Of a stretch of 64,000 nucleotides of DNA, positions 17,225 through 26,330 are shown piece after piece. The translations under genes and the position numbers were made by a program. This DNA is from Paracoccaceae bacterium. GTDB lineage: Bacteria; Pseudomonadota; Alphaproteobacteria; Rhodobacterales; Rhodobacteraceae. The DNA lies in the NCBI GenBank assembly GCA_022843025.1, contig JALHOL010000007.1, forward strand, positions 248,001 through 312,000. Reading direction: 5' to 3'. Under the pieces are notes generated by a model. The model was not told where the DNA came from and made no database searches. It saw only the letters and a list, made by a program, of their open reading frames with translations. Positions within the stretch are counted from its first letter, which is position 1, and every line of letters begins with the position of its first letter.

Positions 17225-18250
17225 TCAGGCCACCGCCCCACCATGCCGGCTCGACAGCCGACGGGGCGACACGCCATAGCGCTGCCGGAACGCCTTGGTA
17301 AACGTGTTCGTCGCATTGAACCCGCAGCCATAGGCCACTTCCGCCACAGGCATATCCGTCTCCGTCAACAGCGCCCGCGCCCGCTCCAGCCGCAACCCGT
17401 TCAGGTATTGCTTGGGCGACATGCCGACATACCGCTGAAACAAGCGCTCCACCTGCCGCCGCGACACACCCAGCGATGCCGCCAGCGCCTCGATCTCCAC
17501 CCCCTGCTCCAGGTTTTCCTCGAACTGCCGGATCACCTCGACCAACACCGGGTTGCGAATACCCAGCGTCGATGACAACGACATACGCTGCCGCAGATCG
17601 GCAGGCCGCTGCTGCCCGTGCAGGCACATCTTCAGCACCGCATCCGCCAGCTTGTCCCCGTAATTCTTCGCCACGATCTCGATGAACAGATCCGTCGCCG
17701 CCGCGCCCCCCGCACTGGTCAGGATACGCCCGTCGATGCAGTAAAGCTGCTCCAAAGGCCGCAGATGGGCGAAGGTTTCCATGAACGGCGGCAGGTTCTC
17801 CCAATGCAGGGTGAAACTGCGCCCCTCCAGTATCCCCGCCTTGGCCAACGCATAGGCCCCGGTGCACAGCCCCCCCACTGTCCGCCCCTGCCGCCATTGC
17901 CCGCGCAGCCAATCCGCCACCTTGCGGCTGGCCGATTTCTCCGGCTCCACCCCCGCACAAACGAACACCATCGCCTTGGGCCGCGTCTCTCCCAGCGCCC
18001 CGTCCACCTGCAACTTCACCCCGTTGGAACAGGCCACCGGCAACCCCGTCTCCGACACCACCTCCCATTCAAACAGCACCTGCCCGGCAAGCTGATTGGC
18101 GATCCTCAGCGGCTCGATGGCCGAAGAAAACGCGATCAGCGAGAAATTCGGCAACAGCACAAAGGTCATCCGCAGCGGGTCCCCCGCCTTGGCCACCGCC
18201 ACATGGGCCACGCCCTTGGGTATGAAATTCGCGGTCACGCTGTTCTCCAT
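17225..18250 (-). CDS. GlxA-family transcriptional regulator (GATase1-like + AraC HTH)
   Basis: Regulator of 341 aa. N-terminal DJ-1/PfpI-like amidotransferase fold without assigned enzyme activity (about 25-190: RMTFVLLPNFSLIAFSSAIEP, GGLCTGAYALAKAGIL, LTSAGGAAATDLFIEIVA) followed by an AraC-type double HTH (about 240-335: ALAASLGVSRRQVERLFQRY, AEVAYGCGFNATNTFTKAFR). Such proteins control choline, carnitine, arginine or creatine-type catabolism. It starts 4 bases after the LysR stop, forming a two-regulator operon divergent from the creatinase gene, its likely target. Confidence 0.87.
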   Translation of the reverse strand: MENSVTANFIPKGVAHVAVAKAGDPLRMTFVLLPNFSLIAFSSAIEPLRIANQLAGQVLFEWEVVSETGLPVACSNGVKLQVDGALGETRPKAMVFVCAGVEPEKSASRKVADWLRGQWRQGRTVGGLCTGAYALAKAGILEGRSFTLHWENLPPFMETFAHLRPLEQLYCIDGRILTSAGGAAATDLFIEIVAKNYGDKLADAVLKMCLHGQQRPADLRQRMSLSSTLGIRNPVLVEVIRQFEENLEQGVEIEALAASLGVSRRQVERLFQRYVGMSPKQYLNGLRLERARALLTETDMPVAEVAYGCGFNATNTFTKAFRQRYGVSPRRLSSRHGGAVA

Positions 18251-18254
18251 CGCC

Positions 18255-19157
18255 TTACCCTGTCGCCCCGTCCCGCGCCGCAAAGGCCCAATCGCGAAAG
18301 GCCCGGATGCGCGCATCCGCGCCCATCGACCCCGTCACCAGATGATAGCCATGATCCTCCAGCACTGACACATCCGACAATTGCACCAATCGTCCCGCCT
18401 CAAGATCCGGGCGGATCATCGCCAGCGGGCACAATGCCACCCCTTGCCCCGCCAGCGCCGCCGCGCGCAGCAGGTTGAAATCCTCAAACACCGCCGCGCC
18501 CTTGCGGCTTGAATCCGTCATCGGCAGCGGCACCCCCGCCCGCCGGAACCACGCCGCCCATCCGCTCAGGTCGGTGTCATGCAGCAACCCCAACGCCAGC
18601 ACCTCTGACGGCAGATATCCCGCCTCCCGCCCTGCCCGCGCGCCGCTCAGCAGGGCCGGGCTGCACACCGGCACGCTCACCCCCGGCAGAAAAGCCTCCG
18701 CCTCCCCCTCCGGCTTGCCCTTGGCAAAGACAAAGGCCAGATGCACATCGCGAAAATCCATGTCCCGCCCGTGCATCGCATAGATCACCCGTATCTCCAC
18801 CTCGGGATGCGCCGCCCGAAACCCCGCCAAACGCGGGATCAACCAACACACCGCCACCGACGGTATCGCCGCAATCACCAGCGGCCCCACCCGCCGCCCG
18901 TCGCGCACCCGGTTGCAGGCCGCCTCCATCTCGGCCAACGACAGGCTCACCGCCCGCGCCAGTTCCGCCCCCTCGGGCCGCAATCTTGGCCGCCCGCCCT
19001 CGCGGTCAAACAACGGCCCACCCAGCCACTCCTCCAGATGCCGCACCTGATGGCTGACCGCCGATTGCGTGACAAAAAGTAACTCCGCCGCCGCTTTGAA
19101 CGATCCCGTCCGCGCCACTGCCTCAAACGCACGCAAGGAATTCAGGGGAATCTGCAT
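18255..19157 (-). CDS. LysR family regulator (GcvA-like), divergent from creatinase
   Basis: A 300-aa LysR regulator: HTH at residues 1-60 (LNSLRAFEAVARTGSFKAAA, FVTQSAVSHQVRHLEEWLG) then an effector domain including SGWAAWFRRAGVPLP and DFNLLRAAALAGQGVALCP, typical of the GcvA subgroup. The start at 19157 is chosen because MQIPLNSLRAFEAV begins the HTH and AAGGGCG is upstream. Cotranscribed with the GlxA-type regulator and divergent from the creatinase-family gene. Confidence 0.88.
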   Translation of the reverse strand: MQIPLNSLRAFEAVARTGSFKAAAELLFVTQSAVSHQVRHLEEWLGGPLFDREGGRPRLRPEGAELARAVSLSLAEMEAACNRVRDGRRVGPLVIAAIPSVAVCWLIPRLAGFRAAHPEVEIRVIYAMHGRDMDFRDVHLAFVFAKGKPEGEAEAFLPGVSVPVCSPALLSGARAGREAGYLPSEVLALGLLHDTDLSGWAAWFRRAGVPLPMTDSSRKGAAVFEDFNLLRAAALAGQGVALCPLAMIRPDLEAGRLVQLSDVSVLEDHGYHLVTGSMGADARIRAFRDWAFAARDGATG

Positions 19158-19274
19158 GAAACACGCCCTTCGGTCGAATGAGAATTTCTCACACATCGCA
19201 TGAGAAACCCTCTTTTGACAATCGCCCCTTTTGCCCTGACCCTGCGCCGCAACCCGACACGAAAAGGAAACGCC

Positions 19275-20516
19275 ATGCAGCGCGAAAGACTTCAGGATTA
19301 CACCGGCAACGGCACCCGGCCCACGCCGACATTCAGCGATTCAGAAATGCAGCGCCGCCTCGATGCCGTCCGCGGCGTCATGTCAGGCCTCAACATCGAC
19401 GCCGCCCTTTTCACCAGCTACCACAACATCAACTACTATTCCGATTTCATGTTCTGCCAGTTTGGCCGCCGCTACGGCCTGCTGGTCGATCACACGATCT
19501 CCACCTCCATCTCGGCGGGCATTGATGGCGGCCAGCCGTGGCGGCGCACCTTCGGCGGCAAGAACGTCACCTATACCGATTGGCAAAAGGACAACTATTT
19601 CCACGCCATCCGCCAACTGACGGGCGGGGTCAAACGGCTGGGGATCGAATACGATCACATCACGATCGACACGCTGGCCCTGCTGAAGCACGAATTCCCC
19701 CATATGGAATTCGTCGACATCGCCGCCCCCGCCATGCGCCTGCGGATGATCAAATCGGCCGAGGAAATCGTCCATATCGAAAAGATGACCCGCATCGCCG
19801 ATATCGGCGGCGCCGCCTGCGTCGAGGCGGCACAGGTGGGCGTTCCGGAACATGAGGTGGCGCTGCATTCCACCGCCACCATGGTCCGCGAGATCGCCAA
19901 AGTCTGGCCCGAGGGCGAACTCATGGACACCTGGACCTGGTTCCAATCCGGCATCAACACCGACGGCGCGCACAACCCCGTCACCTCGCGCCGCATCGAA
20001 CGCGGCGATATCCTCTCGCTCAACTGCTTCCCGATGGTGGCAGGCTATTACGTCGCGCTGGAGCGCACGCTCTTTGCAGAGACCGCCACGGACGAACACA
20101 TCCGGCTCTGGGAAATCAACTGCAAGGTCCATGATCGCGGCAAGGAACTGCTGGTCCCCGGCAACCGCTGCTCGGACATCGCAAAAGAGTTGAACGAAAT
20201 GTACGCGGCGGAAAACCTGCTCCAGTATCGCAGCTTCGGCTACGGTCACAGCTTCGGGGTTCTCTGCCACTACTATGGCCGCGAAGCCGGTCTCGAACTG
20301 CGCGAAGATTGCGACACCGTGCTGGAACCCGGCATGGTCGTGTCGATGGAACCGATGATCACCATCCCCAACCACCTTCCCGGCGCAGGCGGCTACCGCG
20401 AACATGACATCCTCGTCATCACCGACGACAACAACAAGGGCAACCGCAACATCACGGGCTTCCCCTACGGCCCCGATCACCTGATCGTCGCCAACCGCAC
20501 CAAAGCCGCCCAGTGA
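19275..20516 (+). CDS. Creatinase (creatine amidinohydrolase), M24-fold
   Basis: A 413-aa pita-bread-fold hydrolase most similar in layout to creatinase, which splits creatine to sarcosine and urea in the cytoplasm. The N-terminal domain has TSYHNINYYSDFMFCQFGR; the catalytic domain carries GYGHSFGVLCHYYGREAG and VVSMEPMI, holding conserved active-site His and Glu of the family. The start at 19275 has AAGGAA upstream. A related M24 amidinohydrolase on another guanidino compound cannot be excluded. A strong terminator follows. Confidence 0.85.
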   Translation: MQRERLQDYTGNGTRPTPTFSDSEMQRRLDAVRGVMSGLNIDAALFTSYHNINYYSDFMFCQFGRRYGLLVDHTISTSISAGIDGGQPWRRTFGGKNVTYTDWQKDNYFHAIRQLTGGVKRLGIEYDHITIDTLALLKHEFPHMEFVDIAAPAMRLRMIKSAEEIVHIEKMTRIADIGGAACVEAAQVGVPEHEVALHSTATMVREIAKVWPEGELMDTWTWFQSGINTDGAHNPVTSRRIERGDILSLNCFPMVAGYYVALERTLFAETATDEHIRLWEINCKVHDRGKELLVPGNRCSDIAKELNEMYAAENLLQYRSFGYGHSFGVLCHYYGREAGLELREDCDTVLEPGMVVSMEPMITIPNHLPGAGGYREHDILVITDDNNKGNRNITGFPYGPDHLIVANRTKAAQ

Positions 20517-20535
20517 TCCACGCCCCGATCTAACG

Positions 20536-20562
20536 AAAAGGCCGCCCTCAGGGCGGCCTTTT
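20536..20562 (+). terminator. Intrinsic terminator of the creatinase gene
   Basis: AAAAGGCCGCCC-TCA-GGGCGGCCTTTT, a perfect 12-bp stem ending in T residues, 20 bases after the stop codon. Works in both directions. Confidence 0.9.
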
Positions 20563-20590
20563 CGCGGTCTGCGACCCGACTCACGCCATG

Positions 20591-20649
20591 GTTAACGCCT
20601 TCTGGCAGCACCGTGCGTATGCACAGCCGTCTGCACCACGCGCTGCACC
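20591..20649. repeat. Copy C of a composite dispersed repeat (GTTAAC + CTGCAC units)
   Basis: GTTAAC at 20591 followed by GTGCGTATGCAC and repeated CTGCAC units. The 29 bases at 20621-20649 are identical to 58385-58413. The element lies in the spacer between the creatinase terminator and tRNA-Thr. Confidence 0.6.
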
Positions 20650-20778
20650 ACCAGCGGCACCGCCCTTTGGCCGAAATCCCAAGAATTAACCCAGCGCCCG
20701 CAAAGACTTAGGCGCAAAACCTAAATCACCGCCGGAACCGCAGGCGCTTCGTCGATATGCACAGGAAATGGGATGATA

Positions 20779-20854
20779 TGGTGCCCCCAGAGGGACTCGA
20801 ACCCCCGACCCCCTGATTACAAATCAGGTGCTCTACCAGCTGAGCTATAGAGGC
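20779..20854 (-). tRNA. tRNA-Thr (anticodon TGT)
   Basis: The reverse complement folds as a 76-nt cloverleaf: acceptor GCCTCTA pairing with TGGGGGC, D-loop AGCTCAGCTGGTAGAGC, anticodon arm CTGATTTGTAATCAG with TGT in the loop, T-arm GGGGGTTCGAGTCCC, and encoded ACCA 3' end. Reads threonine ACA codons. Confidence 0.97.
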
Positions 20855-20911
20855 ACACCGTCGCCCGATTACCGCGTTTTTTCGCCCCACGCAAGGCTGC
20901 GGCGACGCGTG

Positions 20912-22573
20912 TCACACCCGGTTCGCGCGCGCCAGCAGACCGACCGCCAGCAGCCCCACCGCCATCACCACCAGCGCCGCAGGGGCCGCTTCGCCCAGCC
21001 GCTCAAGGCTCGCCAGCTCATAAACTCGCGTCGACAAGGTATTGAAATTGAACGGCCTTAACAGCAGCGTCGCCGGCAGTTCCTTGACGCAATCGACAAA
21101 CACCACCAACAACGCCGTCGCCACCGACCCCCGCATCATCGGCAGATAGACCGCCCCCAGCGTGCCGCCCGCCGTCCGGCCCAAGGATCGCGCAGCCATC
21201 GGCAGGTTGGGCGACACCCGCCCCAGCGCCGCATCCGCTGCGCCCTGCGCAATGCCAAAGAACCGCACCACATAGGCCAGAATGATCGCCGCCGATTTCC
21301 CCGTCATGATCAGCCCCGGATCATGCCCGGTCACCGCTAGAACCGCATCCGCCACCCGATTGTCCAATGCGGCCAATGGGATAAGCAGCCCCAGCGCCAG
21401 CACCGCCCCCGGCGCGGCATAGCCCAGCGTCGTCAACGGCAGCACCACCCGCGCCACGCCGCCCCCCGCCATCCGCACCGCGTAAACCAGAAACAGCGCC
21501 GCCCCTACCGTCAACCCCGCCGCGACCCCGCCAACCACCAGCGTATTGGCCAAGGCCGCCAAAAGGCCCGGCGCAATCCACACCTCGGGATTGGCCAGCG
21601 AATGATCCAGCATCACCGCCACCGGCAGCACAAAGCCCATGCCGAACGGCACAAGGCACAGCCCCGTCGCCACCCAACCCTTTGCCACACTTAACTTTTC
21701 CCGCTCCACCGGGCGGCCGGACCGGCCCATCCGATGAAACCGCGCATTGCGCCGCCCGGTCCGCTCCAGCGCCACCAAAAGCAGGATCAGCATCAGGATC
21801 ACCCCGGCAATCTGGGCCGCACCCCCGGCATTGTTCCCGCTCAACCAGGTGGAAAACACCCCCGTGGTCAGGGTCTGCACCCCGAAATGCGCCACCGTCC
21901 CGAAATCCGCGACCGTCTCCATCAGTGCCAGCGCCACGCCTGTCGCAATCGCAGGCCGCGCCAACGGCAACCCCACCCGCAGGAACAGCCCCCAAGGCCC
22001 TACCCCCAGCGCCCGCGCCACCTCATAAGCGCAGCCCGACGTTTCCCGAAACGCCGCCCGCGCCAGCAGATAAACGTATGGATACAAGGCCGAAGCCAGC
22101 ACCAGCACCGCCATCTCGCGCGACCGCACCTCGGGAAACCAATAGTCCCGCGCGCTTTGCCAGCCCATCATCGCCCGCAGCCCGCCCTGCACCGGCCCGG
22201 AATACTGCAGGAAATCCACCAACGCATAGGCGCCGACATAGGCCGGTATCGCCAAGGGAAACAGCAGCGCATAATCCAGCCAGCGCGACCCCGGAAAACG
22301 GTACATCGCCACCAGCCACGCCGCCCCCGTCCCCATCAGCGCCGTCAGCAGCCCGACCCCCGCCATCAGATACAAGGTCGTGCCGAAATAGCGCGGCAAC
22401 ACGGTGGCAAGGAGATGCGGCCAGATATTCTCGGTCGGGTGAAAGGCGATCCACACCACAGCCAACATCGGCGCCAGCACCACGCCTGCAATCAACACCG
22501 CCCCGATCGACCAGATGTCAGGCCGCAGCCCGCCCCAGCGCATCGGAATCCGACTGTTTTGCTTGGTCATCAT
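20912..22573 (-). CDS. Fe(3+)-type ABC transporter permease (FbpB/SfuB-like, fused double permease)
   Basis: Inner-membrane protein of about 553 aa with two tandem binding-protein-dependent permease domains, as in FbpB/HitB. The first EAA-like loop is AYEVARALGVGPWGLFLRVGLPLARPA (in parts; about 190) and the second is MAARSLGRTAGGTLGAVYLPMMRG (in parts; about 480). No binding-protein or ATPase gene is adjacent, so the partners must be elsewhere. Start: ATG at 22573 or 22570; GGAATG just upstream. Divergent from the orphan gene at 22662. Iron is the family-typical cargo, not shown here. Confidence 0.85.
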   Translation of the reverse strand: MMTKQNSRIPMRWGGLRPDIWSIGAVLIAGVVLAPMLAVVWIAFHPTENIWPHLLATVLPRYFGTTLYLMAGVGLLTALMGTGAAWLVAMYRFPGSRWLDYALLFPLAIPAYVGAYALVDFLQYSGPVQGGLRAMMGWQSARDYWFPEVRSREMAVLVLASALYPYVYLLARAAFRETSGCAYEVARALGVGPWGLFLRVGLPLARPAIATGVALALMETVADFGTVAHFGVQTLTTGVFSTWLSGNNAGGAAQIAGVILMLILLLVALERTGRRNARFHRMGRSGRPVEREKLSVAKGWVATGLCLVPFGMGFVLPVAVMLDHSLANPEVWIAPGLLAALANTLVVGGVAAGLTVGAALFLVYAVRMAGGGVARVVLPLTTLGYAAPGAVLALGLLIPLAALDNRVADAVLAVTGHDPGLIMTGKSAAIILAYVVRFFGIAQGAADAALGRVSPNLPMAARSLGRTAGGTLGAVYLPMMRGSVATALLVVFVDCVKELPATLLLRPFNFNTLSTRVYELASLERLGEAAPAALVVMAVGLLAVGLLARANRV

Positions 22574-22661
22574 TCCATGGCGGATAATCGAAACCGGTTC
22601 CCCTGTCCAGAAAAGCCCGTATAGTTGGCGTGAAAAGACGGCAGAGAGCAGTACAGTCCCC

Positions 22662-23537
22662 ATGCGTATCGTTTACCACCTCGGCGCTCATTGCACAGAT
22701 GACGAGCGGCTGATCCGGTGCCTCTGGAAGAACCGCGAAACCCTTTCCGGACAAGGCATTATCGTTCCAGCTCCCACCCGCTACCGGTCGCTTCTGCGCG
22801 ACACGGCCGTCACGCTGAAAGGCCGCGCCGCCAGCCGTGACACCCAGGCCGTGGTCCTTGACCAGATCATGCAAGAGGAACACGCCGAACGCCTTGTCCT
22901 GTCCTGGGACAACTTCCTCAGCTATCCGCAATGGGCCATCCGTTCGCACCGGCTCTATCCGGCCGCCGCCGAACGCATCCGCGCCTTCACCCAGATCTTC
23001 CCGGAAATCGAAGCCGAATTTCACATGGCGATCCGCAGCCCCGCCAGCTTTCTGCCCGCGCTCTATCACAAGATGAACGGCAAACCGATGGATGAGGTGA
23101 TGGGCGGCGCCGACCCGCGCGAACTCAGCTGGTTCCGCCTGGTGGAAGAGGTGCGCACCCTCAACCCCAATGCCAGCCTGACGATCTGGTGCGATGAAGA
23201 CACGCCCATGATCTGGCCCGAGGTGCTTCAGGCCGTCTCCGGCCATGCGCCCGGCACACCCCTCATCGAATCCGAAGACCTGTTATCAGACCTGATGTCG
23301 GCCGACGGGATGGAACGGATGCGCGCCTACATGACCGCCAATCCGCCCGCAAACGTGACGCAGCGCCGCCGCATCGTATCGGCCTTCCTCGACAAATTCG
23401 CCCTGTCCGACCAGATCGACATGGAGCTTGATCTGCCAGGCTGGGACGAAGACTTGATCGACACGCTCACCGAAAACTACAGCCATGATATCGCCCGCAT
23501 CCGCGCGATTCCCGGCGTAACCTTTCTGGACCCCTGA
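22662..23537 (+). CDS. Uncharacterised protein, degenerate sulfotransferase-like
   Basis: A 291-aa soluble protein not assigned to a characterised family. Its opening, IVYHLGAHCTDDERLIRCLW and then KNRETLSGQGIIVPAP, follows the pattern of Rhodobacterales sulfotransferase-like proteins (H.G.HKTGTT...L..NR..L...GI), but the PAPS-binding P-loop KTGTT is replaced by CTDDE. Enzymatic sulfotransfer is therefore unlikely unless another loop substitutes. Transcribed divergently from the iron-type permease; convergent with gapR across a strong hairpin. Confidence 0.7.
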   Translation: MRIVYHLGAHCTDDERLIRCLWKNRETLSGQGIIVPAPTRYRSLLRDTAVTLKGRAASRDTQAVVLDQIMQEEHAERLVLSWDNFLSYPQWAIRSHRLYPAAAERIRAFTQIFPEIEAEFHMAIRSPASFLPALYHKMNGKPMDEVMGGADPRELSWFRLVEEVRTLNPNASLTIWCDEDTPMIWPEVLQAVSGHAPGTPLIESEDLLSDLMSADGMERMRAYMTANPPANVTQRRRIVSAFLDKFALSDQIDMELDLPGWDEDLIDTLTENYSHDIARIRAIPGVTFLDP

Positions 23538-23551
23538 TCACAGGCTCCGAT

Positions 23552-23582
23552 CCGCGCGCCCGCCACGACGGCGGGCGCGCGG
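23552..23582. terminator. Bidirectional GC hairpin between convergent genes
   Basis: CCGCGCGCCCGCC-ACGAC-GGCGGGCGCGCGG, a perfect 13-bp stem between the stop at 23537 and the gapR stop at 23589. No T-run; probably terminates or blocks convergent transcription. Confidence 0.6.
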
Positions 23583-23588
23583 AAGGCA

Positions 23589-23843
23589 TCAGCTCATGCC
23601 CAATGCGGCCTTGTACATTTCCAGCACGGCCTCTTCCTCGGCAATGTCGTCTGGCTTGCGCTTGCGCAGCGCCACCACCTTGCGCAGCACCTTGGTGTCA
23701 TAGCCGCGCCCCTTGGCCTCGGCCATCAGCTCTTTCTGCTGCTCGGCCACGTCTTTCTTTTCCGATTCAAGCTGCTCAAAGCGCTCGATGAACTGCCGCA
23801 GTTCTTCGGCGGTGACGTTATAGGCGTCGGTCGGGTCGCTCAT
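23589..23843 (-). CDS. gapR: GapR-family DNA-binding protein (DUF2312)
   Basis: A small 84-aa nucleoid-associated protein. The sequence is a long charged coiled helix (TAEELRQFIERFEQLESEKK, DVAEQQKELMAEAKGRGYDT) ending VLRKVVALRKRKPDDIAEEE, which is the DUF2312/GapR fold. In Caulobacter GapR encircles overtwisted DNA ahead of forks and RNA polymerase and helps chromosome segregation. Start at 23843 chosen as the usual MSDP-type N-terminus of the family. Confidence 0.92.
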   Translation of the reverse strand: MSDPTDAYNVTAEELRQFIERFEQLESEKKDVAEQQKELMAEAKGRGYDTKVLRKVVALRKRKPDDIAEEEAVLEMYKAALGMS

Positions 23844-23993
23844 CCTGGCCTCATGATGCAAAGGGAAACTGTGGCCCTCTCCCTACCCCGCCTTTCCCCC
23901 CGGGTTCAAGCGCATGCTGACCGTCCAGCCATGGCTTGCCTGCCGTGCCCGCGCAGGTTACCACCCCGGCAGATGACCAGCGGGGCAAAGACG

Positions 23994-24209
23994 ATGGATT
24001 ACGTGATCTGGGGCGGGGCGGCGCTGTCGATGATCGGCATTCTGGGGCTGGTCTGGTGCATCGTTCTGGCGCTGCGGGCCAAACGCTCCGGCCTGCCCGA
24101 TGATCAGATCAAGGCCCGGTTGCAGCAGGTTGTGGCGCTGAACCTCGGCGCATTGGCAATCTCCGCGCTGGGTCTGATGATGGTGATTGCGGGCATCATT
24201 CTGGCCTAA
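23994..24209 (+). CDS. Small two-helix membrane protein, hypothetical
   Basis: A 71-aa protein with two hydrophobic segments (about residues 5-27 and 48-70) joined by a basic, polar loop (RAKRSGLPDDQIKARLQQVV). Unrecognised beyond conserved-hypothetical appearance. An upstream in-frame ATG at 23973 would add 7 residues. Its stop codon overlaps by 4 bases the stop of the convergent FadJ-like gene. Confidence 0.65.
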   Translation: MDYVIWGGAALSMIGILGLVWCIVLALRAKRSGLPDDQIKARLQQVVALNLGALAISALGLMMVIAGIILA

Positions 24210-26008
24210 TGGCCTGAAATGCCCCGCCCTTCCGTGATCCGCCGGTCAAACAGCGGCGACGGCGTGAACAGGCCGGGCGCGTCATGCGCCCAAAGCCGCA
24301 GGTCGCGGCGCAACACCATCAACCCGCGCTGATCGGCCTGATGCATCGGCCCGCCGGTCCAGCGCGCCACGATCCCCGCCGCAATCGCCACGGCATCCAC
24401 CGTATCGCCATCCCGCGCCGTGCCCGCCTCGATCAGCCGCGCCCCGGCATTGGCCAGCGCCCCGAAACAGCGCCGCGCCACCGCCTCTTCGGCCGGTTTC
24501 GCCACACCCGCGCGCCCCTCGCCCGCAATTCCGGCCAAGGCCAACGCCTGCGCAATCATCGCCCGTGTCACGCCGCGCCCTTCCAGAAAAGTCACCGTCT
24601 CGGCCAGCGCCGTGGCCAGGGCCACCGCCACTGGCCCACCCGGCCCCACCGGCACCACCGACCATCCCAACCGCCGCCCAAAGGCCACCGCCTGCGCCGC
24701 CCGTGCCGGCGTTGACGCCCCTTCCAGCACCATCTCGGCCAAAGGTTCGGCCTGCTGCACCAGGGAAACCGCCACCGCCCCCTTTGGCGCATCCATGCCA
24801 AGCGCCAGCACGACACGCGGCGCCGGCAGCACCAGATCGGGCCGCGTGGTGATCACCACCTCAGCCTCGGCCAACCGCTCCTGCCCCACCAGCGGCACCA
24901 GCCGCGCCCAATCGGCATCGCGCGCCTCGGGCGTCATCCGCCCGGCCTTCACCTCGGCCTCCTGCGCGGCGGCGATGGCCTCCAGCGCAGAAACCAGCCC
25001 CGCCTTGGACGGATCGGCCAGATGCACCGACATCCCGGCCTGCATCGCCTGCCGCGCGATGGTGGCCCCATCCCCGCCCGCGCCCCAGATCGCCAACCGC
25101 TGCGGCACCGCCACAGGCTCCTGCGCCACCACCACGGCTGGCAGCCGCCATGCCGCGCGCTCGGCCCGATAGGCATGACGCAACCCCTGCGATTGCGGCG
25201 TCACGCTCAGATCATCAAAGGCCGCTGCCTCGAAGGCCAAACCCTGCTCAAAGGGCAGCAAAAGCGCCGCCTCCACGCAATCCACGATCCGCCCCGGCGC
25301 AGGCAGGCGCGATCCGCGCTGCCCCTCGCGCGCAGCGGCCAGCGCCGCGCGATAGGCCGCCACGTTCCGAAACCCCGTGCGCAGCGAATCGGTCCGCCGC
25401 CAACCGCCACCCTGTGCCCGCGCCGCGGCCAGTTCACGCGCCGCCGACCGCCCGGCCGCCTGCGCATCCCCCGTCACCACCTGATCAATCATCCCAATGG
25501 CCAGCGCCTCGGCCACTCCAACCACCCGCCCGCTCAGCATCAGGTCAAGCGCGACCGCCCCCCCCACCAGCCGCGGCAGGCGTTGCGTGCCGCCCGCCCC
25601 GGACAACAGGCCAAAGGCCACATCCGGCAGGGCAATTTGCACCGTCTCATCCGCCAGCCGCAGATGCGCCGCCAGTGCCAGTTCCGCCGCGCCGCCCAGC
25701 ACCGGGCCTTGCAACAGCACCACCACCGGGCAGGTCAATTCCTCGATCTTGCGGCACAGATCGCGCAACAACGGGGCCTGTCCCGCGCCGGTCTCGGCGG
25801 CTCCAAGGTCAAGCCCGGCCGAAAACACCCCGGCATCGCCCCGGATCAGCACCGCGCCGCAATCTGTCACCAGTGCCAGATCCAGCGCCTCTGCCAAAGC
25901 AGCCCGCAACGCCGCCCCCAGCAGGTTCAACGGCGGATCGGCCAAGGCAATGTCCAGCACCGGGCCAACACGCCCGATCCGCAGCAACTGCCCCCCATTC
26001 TCCGCCAT
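24206..26008 (-). CDS. FadJ-like enoyl-CoA hydratase / 3-hydroxyacyl-CoA dehydrogenase fusion with altered active sites
   Basis: A 600-aa fusion in the order crotonase domain (about 1-190), linker, then 3-hydroxyacyl-CoA dehydrogenase-like domain (about 290-590), the layout of FadB/FadJ. The crotonase oxyanion region VLGGAAELALAAHLRLAD and LSGAGGTQRLPRLVG are present, but the second catalytic Glu position reads LPDV instead of LPEV. In the dehydrogenase half the dinucleotide loop is degraded (WGAGGDGATI) and the catalytic HFF motif is replaced by SLVQQAEP. Probably a paralogue with lost or changed dehydrogenase activity; may be regulatory or act on unusual acyl-CoAs. Confidence 0.8.
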   Translation of the reverse strand: MAENGGQLLRIGRVGPVLDIALADPPLNLLGAALRAALAEALDLALVTDCGAVLIRGDAGVFSAGLDLGAAETGAGQAPLLRDLCRKIEELTCPVVVLLQGPVLGGAAELALAAHLRLADETVQIALPDVAFGLLSGAGGTQRLPRLVGGAVALDLMLSGRVVGVAEALAIGMIDQVVTGDAQAAGRSAARELAAARAQGGGWRRTDSLRTGFRNVAAYRAALAAAREGQRGSRLPAPGRIVDCVEAALLLPFEQGLAFEAAAFDDLSVTPQSQGLRHAYRAERAAWRLPAVVVAQEPVAVPQRLAIWGAGGDGATIARQAMQAGMSVHLADPSKAGLVSALEAIAAAQEAEVKAGRMTPEARDADWARLVPLVGQERLAEAEVVITTRPDLVLPAPRVVLALGMDAPKGAVAVSLVQQAEPLAEMVLEGASTPARAAQAVAFGRRLGWSVVPVGPGGPVAVALATALAETVTFLEGRGVTRAMIAQALALAGIAGEGRAGVAKPAEEAVARRCFGALANAGARLIEAGTARDGDTVDAVAIAAGIVARWTGGPMHQADQRGLMVLRRDLRLWAHDAPGLFTPSPLFDRRITEGRGISGH

Positions 26009-26094
26009 GCCTGCCCGCGCCCCGCTGTGTTTTGGCGTATTAAGCTTGCAGTCGGCGGGCTTGGCAATGGTGCGCCTGCGCCGGGGTGGCGCAA

Positions 26095-26319
26095 TCACAC
26101 CGGCATGTTATCGAAACCGTCCTCCTGCGCCGCCTCTTCCGCCAGCCGCCGCTGCGCGGCTTCGGCCTCGGTTTCCCCCGGCACATCACCCGGCATCACC
26201 TGCGTCAGCGCCTCCATCTCCGCCTTCAACAGCGCAAGCCCCATGGCCTGCCCCGCCGCCATCGCCTCGACCGCCTCACCCATCAGCGCGGCCATGTCCG
26301 TCAATCCGGTCTTGGGCAT
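26095..26319 (-). CDS. Small hypothetical acidic helical protein
   Basis: A 74-aa protein starting MPKTGLTDMAALMGEAVEAM, helical and acidic with many Ala, Met and Glu. A strong GGGAGGAT ribosome-binding site precedes the start. It lies 11 bases after the DksA/TraR-like gene and is probably cotranscribed. Not recognised. Confidence 0.65.
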   Translation of the reverse strand: MPKTGLTDMAALMGEAVEAMAAGQAMGLALLKAEMEALTQVMPGDVPGETEAEAAQRRLAEEAAQEDGFDNMPV

Positions 26320-26330
26320 CTTATCCTCCC

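Noticed and set aside
19383-20480. 365-aa open frame antisense to the creatinase gene
   Set aside because: Codon-bias shadow; the creatinase frame has clear motifs and a ribosome-binding site.
20591-20649. Possible CRISPR-like or tandem-repeat array at copy C
   Set aside because: Only one compressed repeat unit, no regular spacers; better described as a dispersed composite repeat.
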